Shown piece by piece: positions 54,176 through 63,405 of a stretch of DNA of 64,000 nucleotides. Both the position numbers and the translations under genes were made by a program. This DNA is from an uncultured Spirochaetaceae bacterium. GTDB lineage: Bacteria > Spirochaetota > Spirochaetia > Sphaerochaetales > Sphaerochaetaceae. The notes under the pieces are model-generated. The model did no database searches and was not told the origin of the DNA. It worked only from the letters and a program-made list of their open reading frames with translations. Numbering within the stretch: position 1 is the first letter of the stretch; each line of letters starts with the position of its first letter. The stretch covers positions 1 through 64,000 of the forward strand of contig CALXQU010000008.1 of NCBI GenBank assembly GCA_944390725.1, read 5' to 3'.

Positions 54176-54993
54176 TGGCCGCAAGGAAGAAGATACTGCC
54201 GCGCATCCTCGAGATCCTCCTCATAGCGGTCTGGGTATTCCCCCTGGCCTGGATGGTGATAACCTCCCTCAAATACGAGAACGAGGTCGTCACCAGGGCA
54301 TTCACGTTCCTGCCGGCCAATCCCACGCTGTACAACTACATCGAGGCATTCGGTTCCACATACATACTCAGATGGCTGCTGAACTCGCTCATCATAAGCC
54401 TCGTGACGATGGCCGCCACGTTCATCCTCGACGCGCCCATCGCCTATGCATTCGCCAAGATCCGCTTCCCCGGCCGCAGCATCCTCTTCTGGCTGGTGAT
54501 GGCGGGGATGATGGTCCCCTTCCAGGTCCTGATCGTCCCCCTATACCTCCAGTTCAACTCATACGGGATCATCAACACGCTGACAGCCGCGATACTGCCC
54601 CGCCTGGCGATGCCCATCGGCATCTTCATCCTGCGGCAGTTCTATGAGGGGATCCCCGACGCGCTTGAGGAAGCGGCCTTCATCGATGGCGCCGGAAGGC
54701 TGAGGACCTTCACGAGGATCATACTGCCGCTGGGCAAGTCGGCAGCGACGACAGTCATCATCCTGGCCTTCATCAACGCCTGGAACGACTTCCTCTGGCC
54801 GCTCATCGCTATCAATGATTCGGTCAGATACACGATAACGGTGGGAATCGCCAATTTCCAGGGCACGCACGGCACCGAATACGCCCTCATAATGGCCGGC
54901 GCCGTAATCGCATCGGTTCCCGAGCTCATCTTCTTCCTCATCTTCAGGAGGAAAATCATCGACGGCATAGCCATGACAGGACTCAAGGGTTGA
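54175..54993 (+). CDS. carbohydrate ABC transporter permease, MalG type
   Basis: 272 aa. MalG family: six membrane segments and the EAA loop EEAAFIDGAGRLRTFTRIILP, ending FLIFRRKIIDGIAMTGLKG. The ATG lies in TGATG with the MalF stop and has GGAGG nine bases before. Confidence 0.9.
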   Translation: MAARKKILPRILEILLIAVWVFPLAWMVITSLKYENEVVTRAFTFLPANPTLYNYIEAFGSTYILRWLLNSLIISLVTMAATFILDAPIAYAFAKIRFPGRSILFWLVMAGMMVPFQVLIVPLYLQFNSYGIINTLTAAILPRLAMPIGIFILRQFYEGIPDALEEAAFIDGAGRLRTFTRIILPLGKSAATTVIILAFINAWNDFLWPLIAINDSVRYTITVGIANFQGTHGTEYALIMAGAVIASVPELIFFLIFRRKIIDGIAMTGLKG

Positions 54994-54994
54994 T

Positions 54995-56905
54995 ATGGAA
55001 GCATTCATACGCATTGCATCAGGAGGGACATCTACGGAGCTGCCGCTCAGCGGCACGGTGCGCATAGGGGCGATAGAGGCCGCCATGGAGCCTGCAGGCA
55101 GCGGCCTTTCCTTCACCGCACGGGCACTGGAGGACTTCCATGGCAGCATATCCCTGCGCTTCCCGCTGGGAAAGCCCGGAGGCGGCGTATTCATCCCTGC
55201 GGTATGGTATGCAGGCAACACAGAGGGAGAAGGATGCTTCCCCTCCTCGAGGAGGGCCCCCTGCTGGACATTCGAGGAGACGCGCATGCCGCTCCCCGGC
55301 ATCATAGGCATGGAAAGCGACGGCTGGACATTCATCTGGATGGACAGATGCGCCAGCCAGGACAGGCTTGCCTCATCAGGATGGGAAGGAAGCTGTGCGG
55401 TATTCCGCTTTCCCCCTCATGAGGCGCCATGCAGCTACAGGGGGAAGACGAAGCTCATACCGGCAGGGACGCCTCCCCTCCTCAGCCTCCGCAGGGGAGA
55501 CTCGCTGCAGAGGACCTTCCGCACATTCCATGCAGATGAGGAAAGCGCCTATGCCGCATACCGCCGCCTGATAGGGAGTTGCTGCGGCAGCAGCCCTTCA
55601 CGGGCAAGGGACTGGAAGCATTACCGTGGCTCGAAGCTGGAAAGGCTCCTTGGCATGGTGATCAGGACAGATGATGGCAGTGCAGCCCTTATCATGGGAG
55701 AGGGAAACGGCGAGCACCAGCCTGTCTACCGCTTCACGGCAGGCTCCTTCCTGGTCAAGTCGCTTGAGGCGGCCTCCGCCTTCCTCCGCACGGAAGACGA
55801 TGCGCTGGGAGCGGCAGATCCCGGCAGGATCGGGGAGATCGCCACGAAGCTGGGCATACCGGCAGGGAATGGCTTCCTGTACAGCCTGGCGATGAAGATA
55901 GGCACGTACTTCCTCTCTGCGGAGACGGCACCGGGATTCTACCAGGACTCGATCAGCCTCGACACCGATGAGCGCGGAGGATATCTCGGCATCAGCGAGC
56001 ATCCTGAATACCGGAAGCTGATGAACGCGAGATGCACCGGCGAGGCGATGTCGGCTTTCATAGAGCTCTACGGGAAGACGGGGCACAGGCCCTTCATCGA
56101 GCTTCCCCTGCGCGTGCTGCGCTTCTATGCCGCCCATCAGCTTGCGGACGGCTCATTCGGGCGCTGGTGGGACAGCGAAGGCAATGCCATCGACCGCAAG
56201 GGTACCAATGGCGCATATATAGGGACCGCGATGATGCGGCTGCTCCCCTATGCGGGAGATGAGCGCGACGCGTTCCTCTCCGCGGCGCTGAAGGCGATGG
56301 GATACTATGCAGGCCTGGCGCTCTCGGATGGCTTCCATGGCGATACCCTCGATGCCGATTCCGTAGACAAGGAAGCCGGCGTCAGCATCCTCGCCTTCCT
56401 CCTGGAATGCCTGGAAGGAGGATATGGCGGGGAAAGGGAGCTGGAAGCGGCAAGGGAAGCCGCCTCCTTCATCCTGACATGGGTCTGGCAGGAACCTTCC
56501 TGGCTGCCGCCTGATTCACCGCTCGGCAGGCTCGGCTTCTCGACGGAGGGGATGACAAGCGTATCGGCAGCACACCACCATCTCGACTTCTACGGCATGC
56601 TGATTGCCCTGCTCTACCTGAGGCTTGCCAGGCTCGACGGGGACAGGCTCTGGGAAGCCCAGGCCCGGAAGATGATGGATGCCTGCCTCTCGCTGATAGG
56701 CTGCGAGGAGAACGGCTACCTCGGCAGGGATGCATCCTTCGCAGGCTGGCAGCCTGAGCAGATCAACCATACATCATGGGACTACTTCTCCGATGAGGGC
56801 AACATGAACGGAACCTTCGGGATAGACATCGCCTGGGTCAACGTACTGGGCTACAGCTCCTTCCTCTCCATCGCCGAGGAGTTCCCTGACATCCTCAGCC
56901 AATGA
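54995..56905 (+). CDS. putative six-hairpin (alpha/alpha toroid) glycosidase
   Basis: 636 aa, no signal peptide. The N-terminal about 190 residues are beta rich. From about residue 190 the helical part resembles six-hairpin glycosidases: repeated helical pairs with aromatic and acidic residues such as YQDSISLDTDERGGYLG and FGRWWDSEGNAI and the late DYFSDEGNMNG. No family number can be assigned from motifs. It follows the MalG gene by one base, so it should act on the imported oligosaccharide in the cytoplasm. The catalytic acid is not identifiable. Confidence 0.6.
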   Translation: MEAFIRIASGGTSTELPLSGTVRIGAIEAAMEPAGSGLSFTARALEDFHGSISLRFPLGKPGGGVFIPAVWYAGNTEGEGCFPSSRRAPCWTFEETRMPLPGIIGMESDGWTFIWMDRCASQDRLASSGWEGSCAVFRFPPHEAPCSYRGKTKLIPAGTPPLLSLRRGDSLQRTFRTFHADEESAYAAYRRLIGSCCGSSPSRARDWKHYRGSKLERLLGMVIRTDDGSAALIMGEGNGEHQPVYRFTAGSFLVKSLEAASAFLRTEDDALGAADPGRIGEIATKLGIPAGNGFLYSLAMKIGTYFLSAETAPGFYQDSISLDTDERGGYLGISEHPEYRKLMNARCTGEAMSAFIELYGKTGHRPFIELPLRVLRFYAAHQLADGSFGRWWDSEGNAIDRKGTNGAYIGTAMMRLLPYAGDERDAFLSAALKAMGYYAGLALSDGFHGDTLDADSVDKEAGVSILAFLLECLEGGYGGERELEAAREAASFILTWVWQEPSWLPPDSPLGRLGFSTEGMTSVSAAHHHLDFYGMLIALLYLRLARLDGDRLWEAQARKMMDACLSLIGCEENGYLGRDASFAGWQPEQINHTSWDYFSDEGNMNGTFGIDIAWVNVLGYSSFLSIAEEFPDILSQ

Positions 56906-58349
56906 ATCCGAACGGCAGGATGAACCTGGCATCGCCGCCTTCCGCGAAGATGCCTACGAGCGTTCCCGTGAACGTCATATACATGGTTCCTTCCGTGGCG
57001 AATGATGCCGTGGAGGCGCTGCCGATGCAGTGGCCATCGGCATAGAACGTGTACCGCTCCCTATCAGCCTTCACCTCAAGGCGCACGCTACTGCGCCCGA
57101 GGAGGATGATGCGGCCCTGCACGGCCTCCAGGTCATGTATATGGCGCCTGAGGGATATGGCGATACCGCCATCGGTGCGCTCGCAGAGGATATCTGCATG
57201 GTAGTCGCAGCTGTAGAACACCGTGACGCCTGCCCTGCCGGAAAGCGTCGCATCAGTACGCAGCACGGCCGAGAAGGAGATATCGAAATCCTCCTGCCTC
57301 ATCAGCAGCGCAGCAGGCTCGCCAAGGGGCTCTGACAGCCCCTCCCCGCCATGGAGCGCCAGCTCACCGCTCTCCACATCATAATAGTCCCGATGCCTTG
57401 CGCGCAGCCTCAGCAGCGGGGATGCGTCGATATCGCAGGAGGATGAGAACGAGAACGGCCTCCTGCGGACAGTCTCCACAGGCGATTCCATCTCCAGCTC
57501 CACCTTCCCGCCATCGCCTATCACAGGCCAGCCATCTTCCCATGAGACCTCTGCCATGAACGTCTCCCTCCCGAGATGATGCAGAAGGGGCTTCCCCGGC
57601 ATCCTGATGGCGAGGAACACGGCAATCCACCTGCCATCCGGGAGCTGCAGCAGGTCCGCATGCCCCGTCGCCTGCACCTCATGGTTCTTCCTGGCCGTAT
57701 GGGAGAGGATGGACTCAGGCCTCAGCTCATAGGGGCCGTAGATGGAAGCAGAGCGTCCGACAGCCTCATGATGGCCGTATTCGGTCCCTCCTTCCGCGAA
57801 TACAAGATAGTACATGCCATCCCTGCAGTAGATATGGGGAGCCTCAGTGGCATACCCTGTCTGCCCGGGGCAGATCAGGCGGAGATCCTCCTGCAGATGC
57901 CCGCTTGCGGGATCTATGTATGCCCCATATATCCCTCCAGGGCCATTCTGGACATAGAAGCATGAGCCGTCAGGGAGGAACGTGAGGCTCGGGTCTATGC
58001 CCGTGGGATAGACCGGAAGGGGCTCGCTCCATGGCCCTGCGGGGGAATCGGCATGGACGATGATGTTCCCCATCCCGCTCTTGACTGTCGTGGCAAGGTA
58101 ATAGCGTCCTTCATGGAACCTGATGGCCGGGGCATAGATGCCGCTGCTGCTGCGCACGCCGGCAAGGGAGAAGCCGTTATCCTCGGTCAGCGCCGAGCCG
58201 GCATATTCCCATGAGGAGAGGTCCTCCGATGCATACAGCGCCACCCCGGGATAGTACTCGAATGTCGATACTGCTATCACGAAGCGGGAGCCATCGAAGA
58301 GGATCGAGGGATCGGGGTTGAAGCCCGGGATTACCGGGTTATGGATCAT
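56895..58349 (-). CDS. GH43 family glycosidase (beta-xylosidase/arabinofuranosidase-like)
   Basis: About 484 aa. The five-bladed GH43 domain has the catalytic base Asp in NPVIPGFNPDPSI, a second Asp in GIDPSLTFLPDG, and the catalytic acid Glu in TEAPHIYCRDG. A C-terminal beta-sandwich domain follows, with FYADGHCIGSAS. No signal peptide. The ATG at 58349 removes 26 spurious residues and overlaps the manA stop (ATGA). It converges with the toroid gene, the ends overlapping by 11 bases. Confidence 0.88.
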   Translation of the reverse strand: MIHNPVIPGFNPDPSILFDGSRFVIAVSTFEYYPGVALYASEDLSSWEYAGSALTEDNGFSLAGVRSSSGIYAPAIRFHEGRYYLATTVKSGMGNIIVHADSPAGPWSEPLPVYPTGIDPSLTFLPDGSCFYVQNGPGGIYGAYIDPASGHLQEDLRLICPGQTGYATEAPHIYCRDGMYYLVFAEGGTEYGHHEAVGRSASIYGPYELRPESILSHTARKNHEVQATGHADLLQLPDGRWIAVFLAIRMPGKPLLHHLGRETFMAEVSWEDGWPVIGDGGKVELEMESPVETVRRRPFSFSSSCDIDASPLLRLRARHRDYYDVESGELALHGGEGLSEPLGEPAALLMRQEDFDISFSAVLRTDATLSGRAGVTVFYSCDYHADILCERTDGGIAISLRRHIHDLEAVQGRIILLGRSSVRLEVKADRERYTFYADGHCIGSASTASFATEGTMYMTFTGTLVGIFAEGGDARFILPFGFIG

Positions 58350-59509
58350 ACAGGCACTTCCGCGAAGAAGACGCGGCCCCGCACGTTCATCCCATAAGGA
58401 GCGACTGAAGCCGGTATCATGGCGCACTCGCCCTTGCTGAGGACCAGGCTCTCACCCTTATAGGAGAAGCGGACCATGCCCTCCACCGCGAGGGCGAACG
58501 CGAACCTGCCGCCCTTGACCTCATAGCTGCCGCTCCCGGCAGACCTGAGGATGAAGGTATCGGAAGGAGTCTCGTACGTAGTGCGTCCGGAGCCCGTCTT
58601 CGATATCCTCGCCTTCTTCGGCTCGATGCTGCAGAAGGACATGATCCTCCCCAGCTCGTCCAGGTCCACCCTCTTCTTCGTCAGCCCTCCCCTGAGGACA
58701 TTGTCGGAGGCGTCCATCAGCTCGATGCCATTGCCATATACATATGAATGGAGGATGCCGGGCTGGAGGTAGAGCGCCTCCCCGACCTGCAGCCATACGG
58801 TATTCATGATATACGGGAAGATGGCCCCGATATCCCCGGGATACTCCCTGAGGCACTCGGATGCTATCCCCTTCCGGGTAAGGAAATTGCCCTTCCAGTC
58901 AGGCTCCGGGGAGCTGGAGACCGCAGCGGAGAGCTCATCAAGCAGCGCCTCCCTCTCCTTCTCCGGCAGCGCATAGAGCCCTAGGAAGAGCGACCTGGGC
59001 GATGATGCTATCGGCATGACCGAGGAGATGAATGAGGACGGCAGCAGCGCTGCAAGGTCAGCCTTCGCCAGCTCGATATCGCGGAAGCCGCAGAGGGCCG
59101 TCACCGGCGAGAGCGCCGCTATGACCTCTGCCTTGCGGTTATCATCCTGGTAGTCGCAGGGCTTTCCTTCCTTCCTCAGCGTCTCCTCCCTCTTCCAGCC
59201 TTCCTCCGCCTGCGCCTTATCGGGATGGCACTGCAGCGACAGGGGCTTCGCGATGGCAAGGACCTTGAAGAGGAGCGGCAGCCTGCCTGAGTACCTGCGG
59301 TACGCTTCCGGCCCGAGGATCGATGGATCTGAGGCAATCAGCGAAGAGAGGCTGCTGCCATCCTCCGCATGGCTCTCGCCGGAGGGATGGGTGCCGAACC
59401 AGAGCTCCGCCTGCGGCCTGCCGGTATAATTGCCTATGAGTGATGGGATGAAGTCATCATTGCCCCATGCGTATTCCTTTACGGTACCTGTTATCTTCCT
59501 GATATCCAT
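58346..59509 (-). CDS. manA: mannose-6-phosphate isomerase, class I
   Basis: 387 aa. The opening KEYAWGNDDFIPSL, ELWFGTHPSGES and SLQCHPDKAQAEEG match the zinc-site pattern of ManA, with later PGILHSYVYGNGIELMDASDN. Interconverts mannose-6-P and fructose-6-P. It is coupled to GH43 by an ATGA overlap, pointing to a mannose-containing or shared hemicellulose route. Confidence 0.92.
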   Translation of the reverse strand: MDIRKITGTVKEYAWGNDDFIPSLIGNYTGRPQAELWFGTHPSGESHAEDGSSLSSLIASDPSILGPEAYRRYSGRLPLLFKVLAIAKPLSLQCHPDKAQAEEGWKREETLRKEGKPCDYQDDNRKAEVIAALSPVTALCGFRDIELAKADLAALLPSSFISSVMPIASSPRSLFLGLYALPEKEREALLDELSAAVSSSPEPDWKGNFLTRKGIASECLREYPGDIGAIFPYIMNTVWLQVGEALYLQPGILHSYVYGNGIELMDASDNVLRGGLTKKRVDLDELGRIMSFCSIEPKKARISKTGSGRTTYETPSDTFILRSAGSGSYEVKGGRFAFALAVEGMVRFSYKGESLVLSKGECAMIPASVAPYGMNVRGRVFFAEVPV

Positions 59510-59513
59510 AGCG

Positions 59514-60884
59514 CTATTGTACCACAGATGCCGATAGCGCCCTCAGCTTCCTGATGAAGTGGATGAGGAAGAAGACGGAGAGGACGAACGTCATCAGGTC
59601 GCTCAGCGGCTGGGCGAGCTCCACGCCCTGGATCCCCATCAGCCGCGGCAGCGCGAGGACGAGCGGTATGAAGAATATTCCCTGGCGGCATGATGCGAGC
59701 ACTGTGGCGCTGAGGGCCTGCCCCGTGCTCTGCAGCCCCATGTTCGTGGTAGTTGTCAGCCCTGTGAGGGGCAGCACGAGCGCCTGGTACCTGAGTGCGG
59801 CAGTGCCTATCTCCAGCACCATGGCATCCGATGACTGGAAGGCCGCGACGATCTCACGCGCGAAGATGAAGCATATGGAGGATGTCACCAGCATCAGGAC
59901 AGTACCGACGGATGCCGTGAAGGCCGTTGCCTTCATAACCCTGCCATAGCGCCTGGCACCGAAGTTGAATGATGCGACAGGCTGGAAGCCCTGGCCGAAG
60001 CCGAGCATGACGGAGAATGCGAACATCGTGACCTTGGTGGAGATGGTCATGGATGCGACGGCGGCATCACCGAATGAGGCGGCAGCCACATTGAGCGCAA
60101 TCATGGCGATGCTGGAAAGCCCCTGCCTTGCCAGCGTAGGGAGCCCTATGCGGATCACCGAGATATATACGGCAATCCTCTTCGCCGCCTTCCCCAGCGA
60201 CAGGCGGACGCTGCTCTTGCCTGTAAGGAAGAACGCCAGCAGGATGATGAAGCTGACGCACTGGCTGAGGGCCGTGGCCATAGCGGCGCCGGCGGTGCCG
60301 AAGCCGAGCGTGAAGATGAATATGGGGTCAAGCGCTATGTTCAGCAATCCGCCGGCCGTGATGCCTATCATGCCGAAGAGGGCCTTCCCCTCCGAGCGAA
60401 GGTAGTTGTTCATCACGAAGGACAGGCACATCACCGGGCAGCCATAGAAGATATACTCGGCATAGGCCGATGCATACGGCAGGATCGTCTCCGTAGCGCC
60501 GAGGAGCATCATCAGCTCATCGGTGAAGAGGATGCCGACGGCAGAGAGGACAAGGGAGAGGGCAAGGGCGAGGAAGAATCCGGAGGAGGCCGTGGCAGTC
60601 GCCGCGTCATCCTCCTTGGCGCCGAGCTGGCGGGAGAGGATATTGCCCGCTCCCATGCCGATCGTGAATCCTATCGCCTGTATGATCGCCATGATGGAGA
60701 AGACGATGCCTACCGCGCCGGCGGCGCTCGTGCCGAGCTTGGCGACGAAATAAGTATCGGCAGTGTTGTAGATTGCCGATACGAGCATCGATACGATCGT
60801 GGGGACAGCAAGGCGGCTGATCAGCTTCGGGACAGGCGTCTCCGTCATCTTCCTGTAATGCTGCGCTCTCTGAATGTCATCCAT
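59514..60884 (-). CDS. MATE family efflux transporter, copy 2
   Basis: About 456 aa with 12 membrane segments, paralogous to 33793-35163: TPVPKLISRLAVPTIVSMLV, YNTADTYFVAKLG and GFGQGFQPVASFNFGA. The upstream of the chosen ATG shows no strong SD. Four bases separate its stop from the start of manA. Confidence 0.88.
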   Translation of the reverse strand: MDDIQRAQHYRKMTETPVPKLISRLAVPTIVSMLVSAIYNTADTYFVAKLGTSAAGAVGIVFSIMAIIQAIGFTIGMGAGNILSRQLGAKEDDAATATASSGFFLALALSLVLSAVGILFTDELMMLLGATETILPYASAYAEYIFYGCPVMCLSFVMNNYLRSEGKALFGMIGITAGGLLNIALDPIFIFTLGFGTAGAAMATALSQCVSFIILLAFFLTGKSSVRLSLGKAAKRIAVYISVIRIGLPTLARQGLSSIAMIALNVAAASFGDAAVASMTISTKVTMFAFSVMLGFGQGFQPVASFNFGARRYGRVMKATAFTASVGTVLMLVTSSICFIFAREIVAAFQSSDAMVLEIGTAALRYQALVLPLTGLTTTTNMGLQSTGQALSATVLASCRQGIFFIPLVLALPRLMGIQGVELAQPLSDLMTFVLSVFFLIHFIRKLRALSASVVQ

Positions 60885-60926
60885 AGCATTGCCAATTATA
60901 TCACTTTCGGCTATCATCAGGTTAAC

Positions 60927-60998
60927 GCGACCGTCATATAGTGGCTATTACCTCAGCTTCCCAAGCTGAAGATGCGGGTTCGATTCCCGTCGGTCGCT
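60927..60998 (+). tRNA. tRNA-Gly (CCC)
   Basis: Complete cloverleaf: acceptor GCGACCG with CGGTCGC and discriminator T; anticodon arm TCAGC-TTCCCAA-GCTGA (anticodon CCC); T arm GCGGG-TTCGATT-CCCGT with one mismatch. The 3' CCA is not encoded. It ends six bases before the next gene. Confidence 0.93.
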
Positions 60999-61004
60999 TT
61001 TCCT

Positions 61005-61985
61005 ATGCCTAGGACAATCGTCATAGCAGGCGGTGCCGGCTTCATCGGCATCGCATTCACCCATCTGGCGCTTGAGCACTACCCGGAAGACAGGATCGTG
61101 GTCTTCGACAAGCTCACATATGCCTCGGATATACGCGCGCTTGACGATATCCGCTCCAGCAGATACAGCTTCATCAGGGGAGACATCTCATCGCCTGGGG
61201 ACGTCGAGGGTCTCTTCCGCCGGGAGCATCCTGACATCATCGTCAACCTCGCGGCCGAAAGCCACGTCGACAGGTCCATCGAGGACCCGGCGCTCTTCAT
61301 CAGGACGAATACGGAAGGCCCTGCCGTGCTGATGGCGGCAGCGGTGAGGCATGGCCTCAGCCGCTTCCACCAGGTCTCCACGGATGAGGTATACGGCGAC
61401 CTCCCCATCGAAGGCGATGGCTCGTTCAGCGAGGACTCCCCTCTCCGTCCTAGCTCGCCGTATTCCGCCTCGAAGGCGGCAGCGGACCAGCTTGCGCTCG
61501 CGTTCATGCGGACATACGGGCTTGAGGTGACAGTCTCGCGCTGCTGCAACTGCTTCGGGCCGCACCAGCATCAGGAGAAATTCATCCCGACCATCATCGC
61601 CAGCGCGCTCTCAGGCCATCCGGTGCCGATATACGGAAGCGGCCTCAACGTGAGGGAATGGATCACGTCAGCTGACCATGCGAGGGCCATCCTGGCAATA
61701 CTCGACAGGGGAAGGCCCGGGGAGATATACAACACCGGATCCGGCGTCAGGCTCTCCAACATCGAGCTGGCAGGCATGCTGCTCTCCATCCTCGGCAGGG
61801 ACAGGTCGCTTATCAGGCATACGGAGGACAGGAAGGGCCATGACAGGCGCTACAGCATCTCCTCGGAGAAGATACGCCAGGAGCTTGGCTTCGTGCCCCA
61901 GGACAGCTTCATCCCCTCGCTGGAGAAGACCGTGGCATGGTATGCGGCAAGGGGGCTATCATCGTCTTCCCCGGATGTGCTATAG
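61005..61985 (+). CDS. dTDP-glucose 4,6-dehydratase (RmlB-like)
   Basis: 326 aa. SDR-type NAD site GGAGFIG; catalytic STDEVYGDL with the Asp-Glu of RmlB; YSASK motif; FGPHQHQEKFIP. It begins the cell-surface deoxysugar pathway, if its substrate is dTDP-glucose. No SD is visible because the tRNA-Gly ends just upstream; the protein start at MPRTIVIAGG is nonetheless clear. It is followed 10 bases later by the yhhQ-like gene. No other rml genes are in the window. Confidence 0.85.
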   Translation: MPRTIVIAGGAGFIGIAFTHLALEHYPEDRIVVFDKLTYASDIRALDDIRSSRYSFIRGDISSPGDVEGLFRREHPDIIVNLAAESHVDRSIEDPALFIRTNTEGPAVLMAAAVRHGLSRFHQVSTDEVYGDLPIEGDGSFSEDSPLRPSSPYSASKAAADQLALAFMRTYGLEVTVSRCCNCFGPHQHQEKFIPTIIASALSGHPVPIYGSGLNVREWITSADHARAILAILDRGRPGEIYNTGSGVRLSNIELAGMLLSILGRDRSLIRHTEDRKGHDRRYSISSEKIRQELGFVPQDSFIPSLEKTVAWYAARGLSSSSPDVL

Positions 61986-61995
61986 TCACGCCATC

Positions 61996-62667
61996 ATGGA
62001 ATACAAGGTACCGGACAACCCTTCAAAAAACCGGACTGGGGACTTCTCCCCTCTCACGGTCATCGCATCGCTCATCATCACGATGTATCTGATAGCAAAC
62101 CTCATGGCTGTCAAGATCATCTCCATCGGCCCGCTGGCGCTGTTCGACGCGGGAACCATCACCTTCCCCATCGCCTACATGCTCTCTGACGTGCTCGCCG
62201 AGATATGGGGCTACAGGACTGCCAAGAAGGTCATCTTCCTGACATTCGCCTGCAATGCCATACTCGTGCTCTTCACCTCGATAGGGACAGTGCTTCCCTA
62301 TCCCGACTACATGGCAGGCATCCAGAGCGCATACAGCACGATCTACACCTACGTGCCGCGCATCGTCCTCGCCTCGCTCATCTCCTTCCTTGCCGGAGAC
62401 ATCATAAACGCGAAGATCCTCGTCATCATGAGGGACAGGTCGAAGGACGGCAGGAGGCTCTGGATGAGGACGATAGGCTCATCCGTCGCAGGATACCTCA
62501 TCGACTCGGTGCTCTTCGTGCTCATCGCCTTCACAGGCACATGCCCGGCCGGGGACCTTGCCTCGATGATCCTGGCACAGTATCTGGCGAAGATGCTGCT
62601 TGAGTCGCTCTTCGGCACCCCGCTGGCATATGCCGCGGTCAGGTATATAAGGAGAAGGTGGTCATAA
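61996..62667 (+). CDS. YhhQ/VUT-family queuosine precursor transporter
   Basis: 223 aa with six membrane segments: VIASLIITMYLIANLMAVKI, the family ITFPIAYMLSDVLAEIWGYR and a late FGTPLAYAAVRYI. These match the vitamin uptake-like/YhhQ family importing queuine or preQ bases. It overlaps the radical SAM start by one base (TAATG). Confidence 0.88.
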   Translation: MEYKVPDNPSKNRTGDFSPLTVIASLIITMYLIANLMAVKIISIGPLALFDAGTITFPIAYMLSDVLAEIWGYRTAKKVIFLTFACNAILVLFTSIGTVLPYPDYMAGIQSAYSTIYTYVPRIVLASLISFLAGDIINAKILVIMRDRSKDGRRLWMRTIGSSVAGYLIDSVLFVLIAFTGTCPAGDLASMILAQYLAKMLLESLFGTPLAYAAVRYIRRRWS

Positions 62668-63350
62668 TGGAAAGGTACAGCCTCATAGAGACAGGACTGA
62701 AGAGGGAGTTCATCCTCCTGCAGGGCACTGGCTGCCGATGGCGGAAGTGCACGTTCTGCGATTACTACCTCGATGTATCGCCTGACCCGTATACCATCAA
62801 CAGGGAGGTGCTCGGCAGGGTAAGCGGCATCTATGGCGTGCTCGACGCAATCAACTCAGGCTCCTGCCAGGAATATGACGGCGACACGCTCTCCCTGCTG
62901 CGGAGGACCGTTGAGGAGAAGCATATCCATACGCTGTGGCTGGAGACCCACTGGATGTACAGGAACACCCTGGAGGGATTCAGGAAGCTCTTCCCCTCAG
63001 CCGAGGTGCACTTCCGCTGCGGCGTGGAGACATTCGATCCCGAGCTGCGGGCCAGCTGGAAGAAGGGCATCGGCAAGGATGTCACCCCCGAGGAGATAAG
63101 GCGCTATTTCGATGGAGTCTGCCTCCTTGCCGGGATAAAGGGCCAGACGGCGGAAGGCATCATGGAGGACGTGAGGATAGCCGATGCGCTCTTCGGCTAC
63201 TACTCGGTGAACCTCTTCTGCCCCAATTCGACGCCGGTGGAGCGCGATGATAAGCTGGCGGAGGCATTCATCAGGGAGCTTGCCCCTGAGATACGCAGGA
63301 GCCACAAGGCCGAGGTCCTCATCGAGAATACCGACCTAGGCGTCGGCTGA
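62667..63350 (+). CDS. radical SAM protein next to yhhQ (possible queuosine salvage enzyme)
   Basis: 227 aa with the iron-sulphur signature GCRWRKCTFCDYY (CX4CX2C, wider than the usual CX3CX2C), HTLWLETHWMYRNTLEGF, VHFRCGVETFDPE and a later NLFCPNSTP. The start is the ATG in TAATG. In Clostridioides difficile a radical SAM lyase (QueL) works with YhhQ in queuine salvage; the pairing here suggests a similar function. Substrate is inferred, not shown. Confidence 0.7.
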   Translation: MERYSLIETGLKREFILLQGTGCRWRKCTFCDYYLDVSPDPYTINREVLGRVSGIYGVLDAINSGSCQEYDGDTLSLLRRTVEEKHIHTLWLETHWMYRNTLEGFRKLFPSAEVHFRCGVETFDPELRASWKKGIGKDVTPEEIRRYFDGVCLLAGIKGQTAEGIMEDVRIADALFGYYSVNLFCPNSTPVERDDKLAEAFIRELAPEIRRSHKAEVLIENTDLGVG

Positions 63351-63362
63351 TACCTTCATGAA

Positions 63363-63386
63363 GAAAGCCCCGTCGCCGGGGCTTTC
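63363..63386. terminator. bidirectional terminator
   Basis: A perfect 10-bp stem gaaagccccg with cggggctttc and loop tcgc, with short T/A-rich tails on both sides. It lies between the radical SAM gene and the convergent PPIase-like gene. Confidence 0.8.
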
Positions 63387-63405
63387 CTTATCATCGCATC
63401 GGGCA

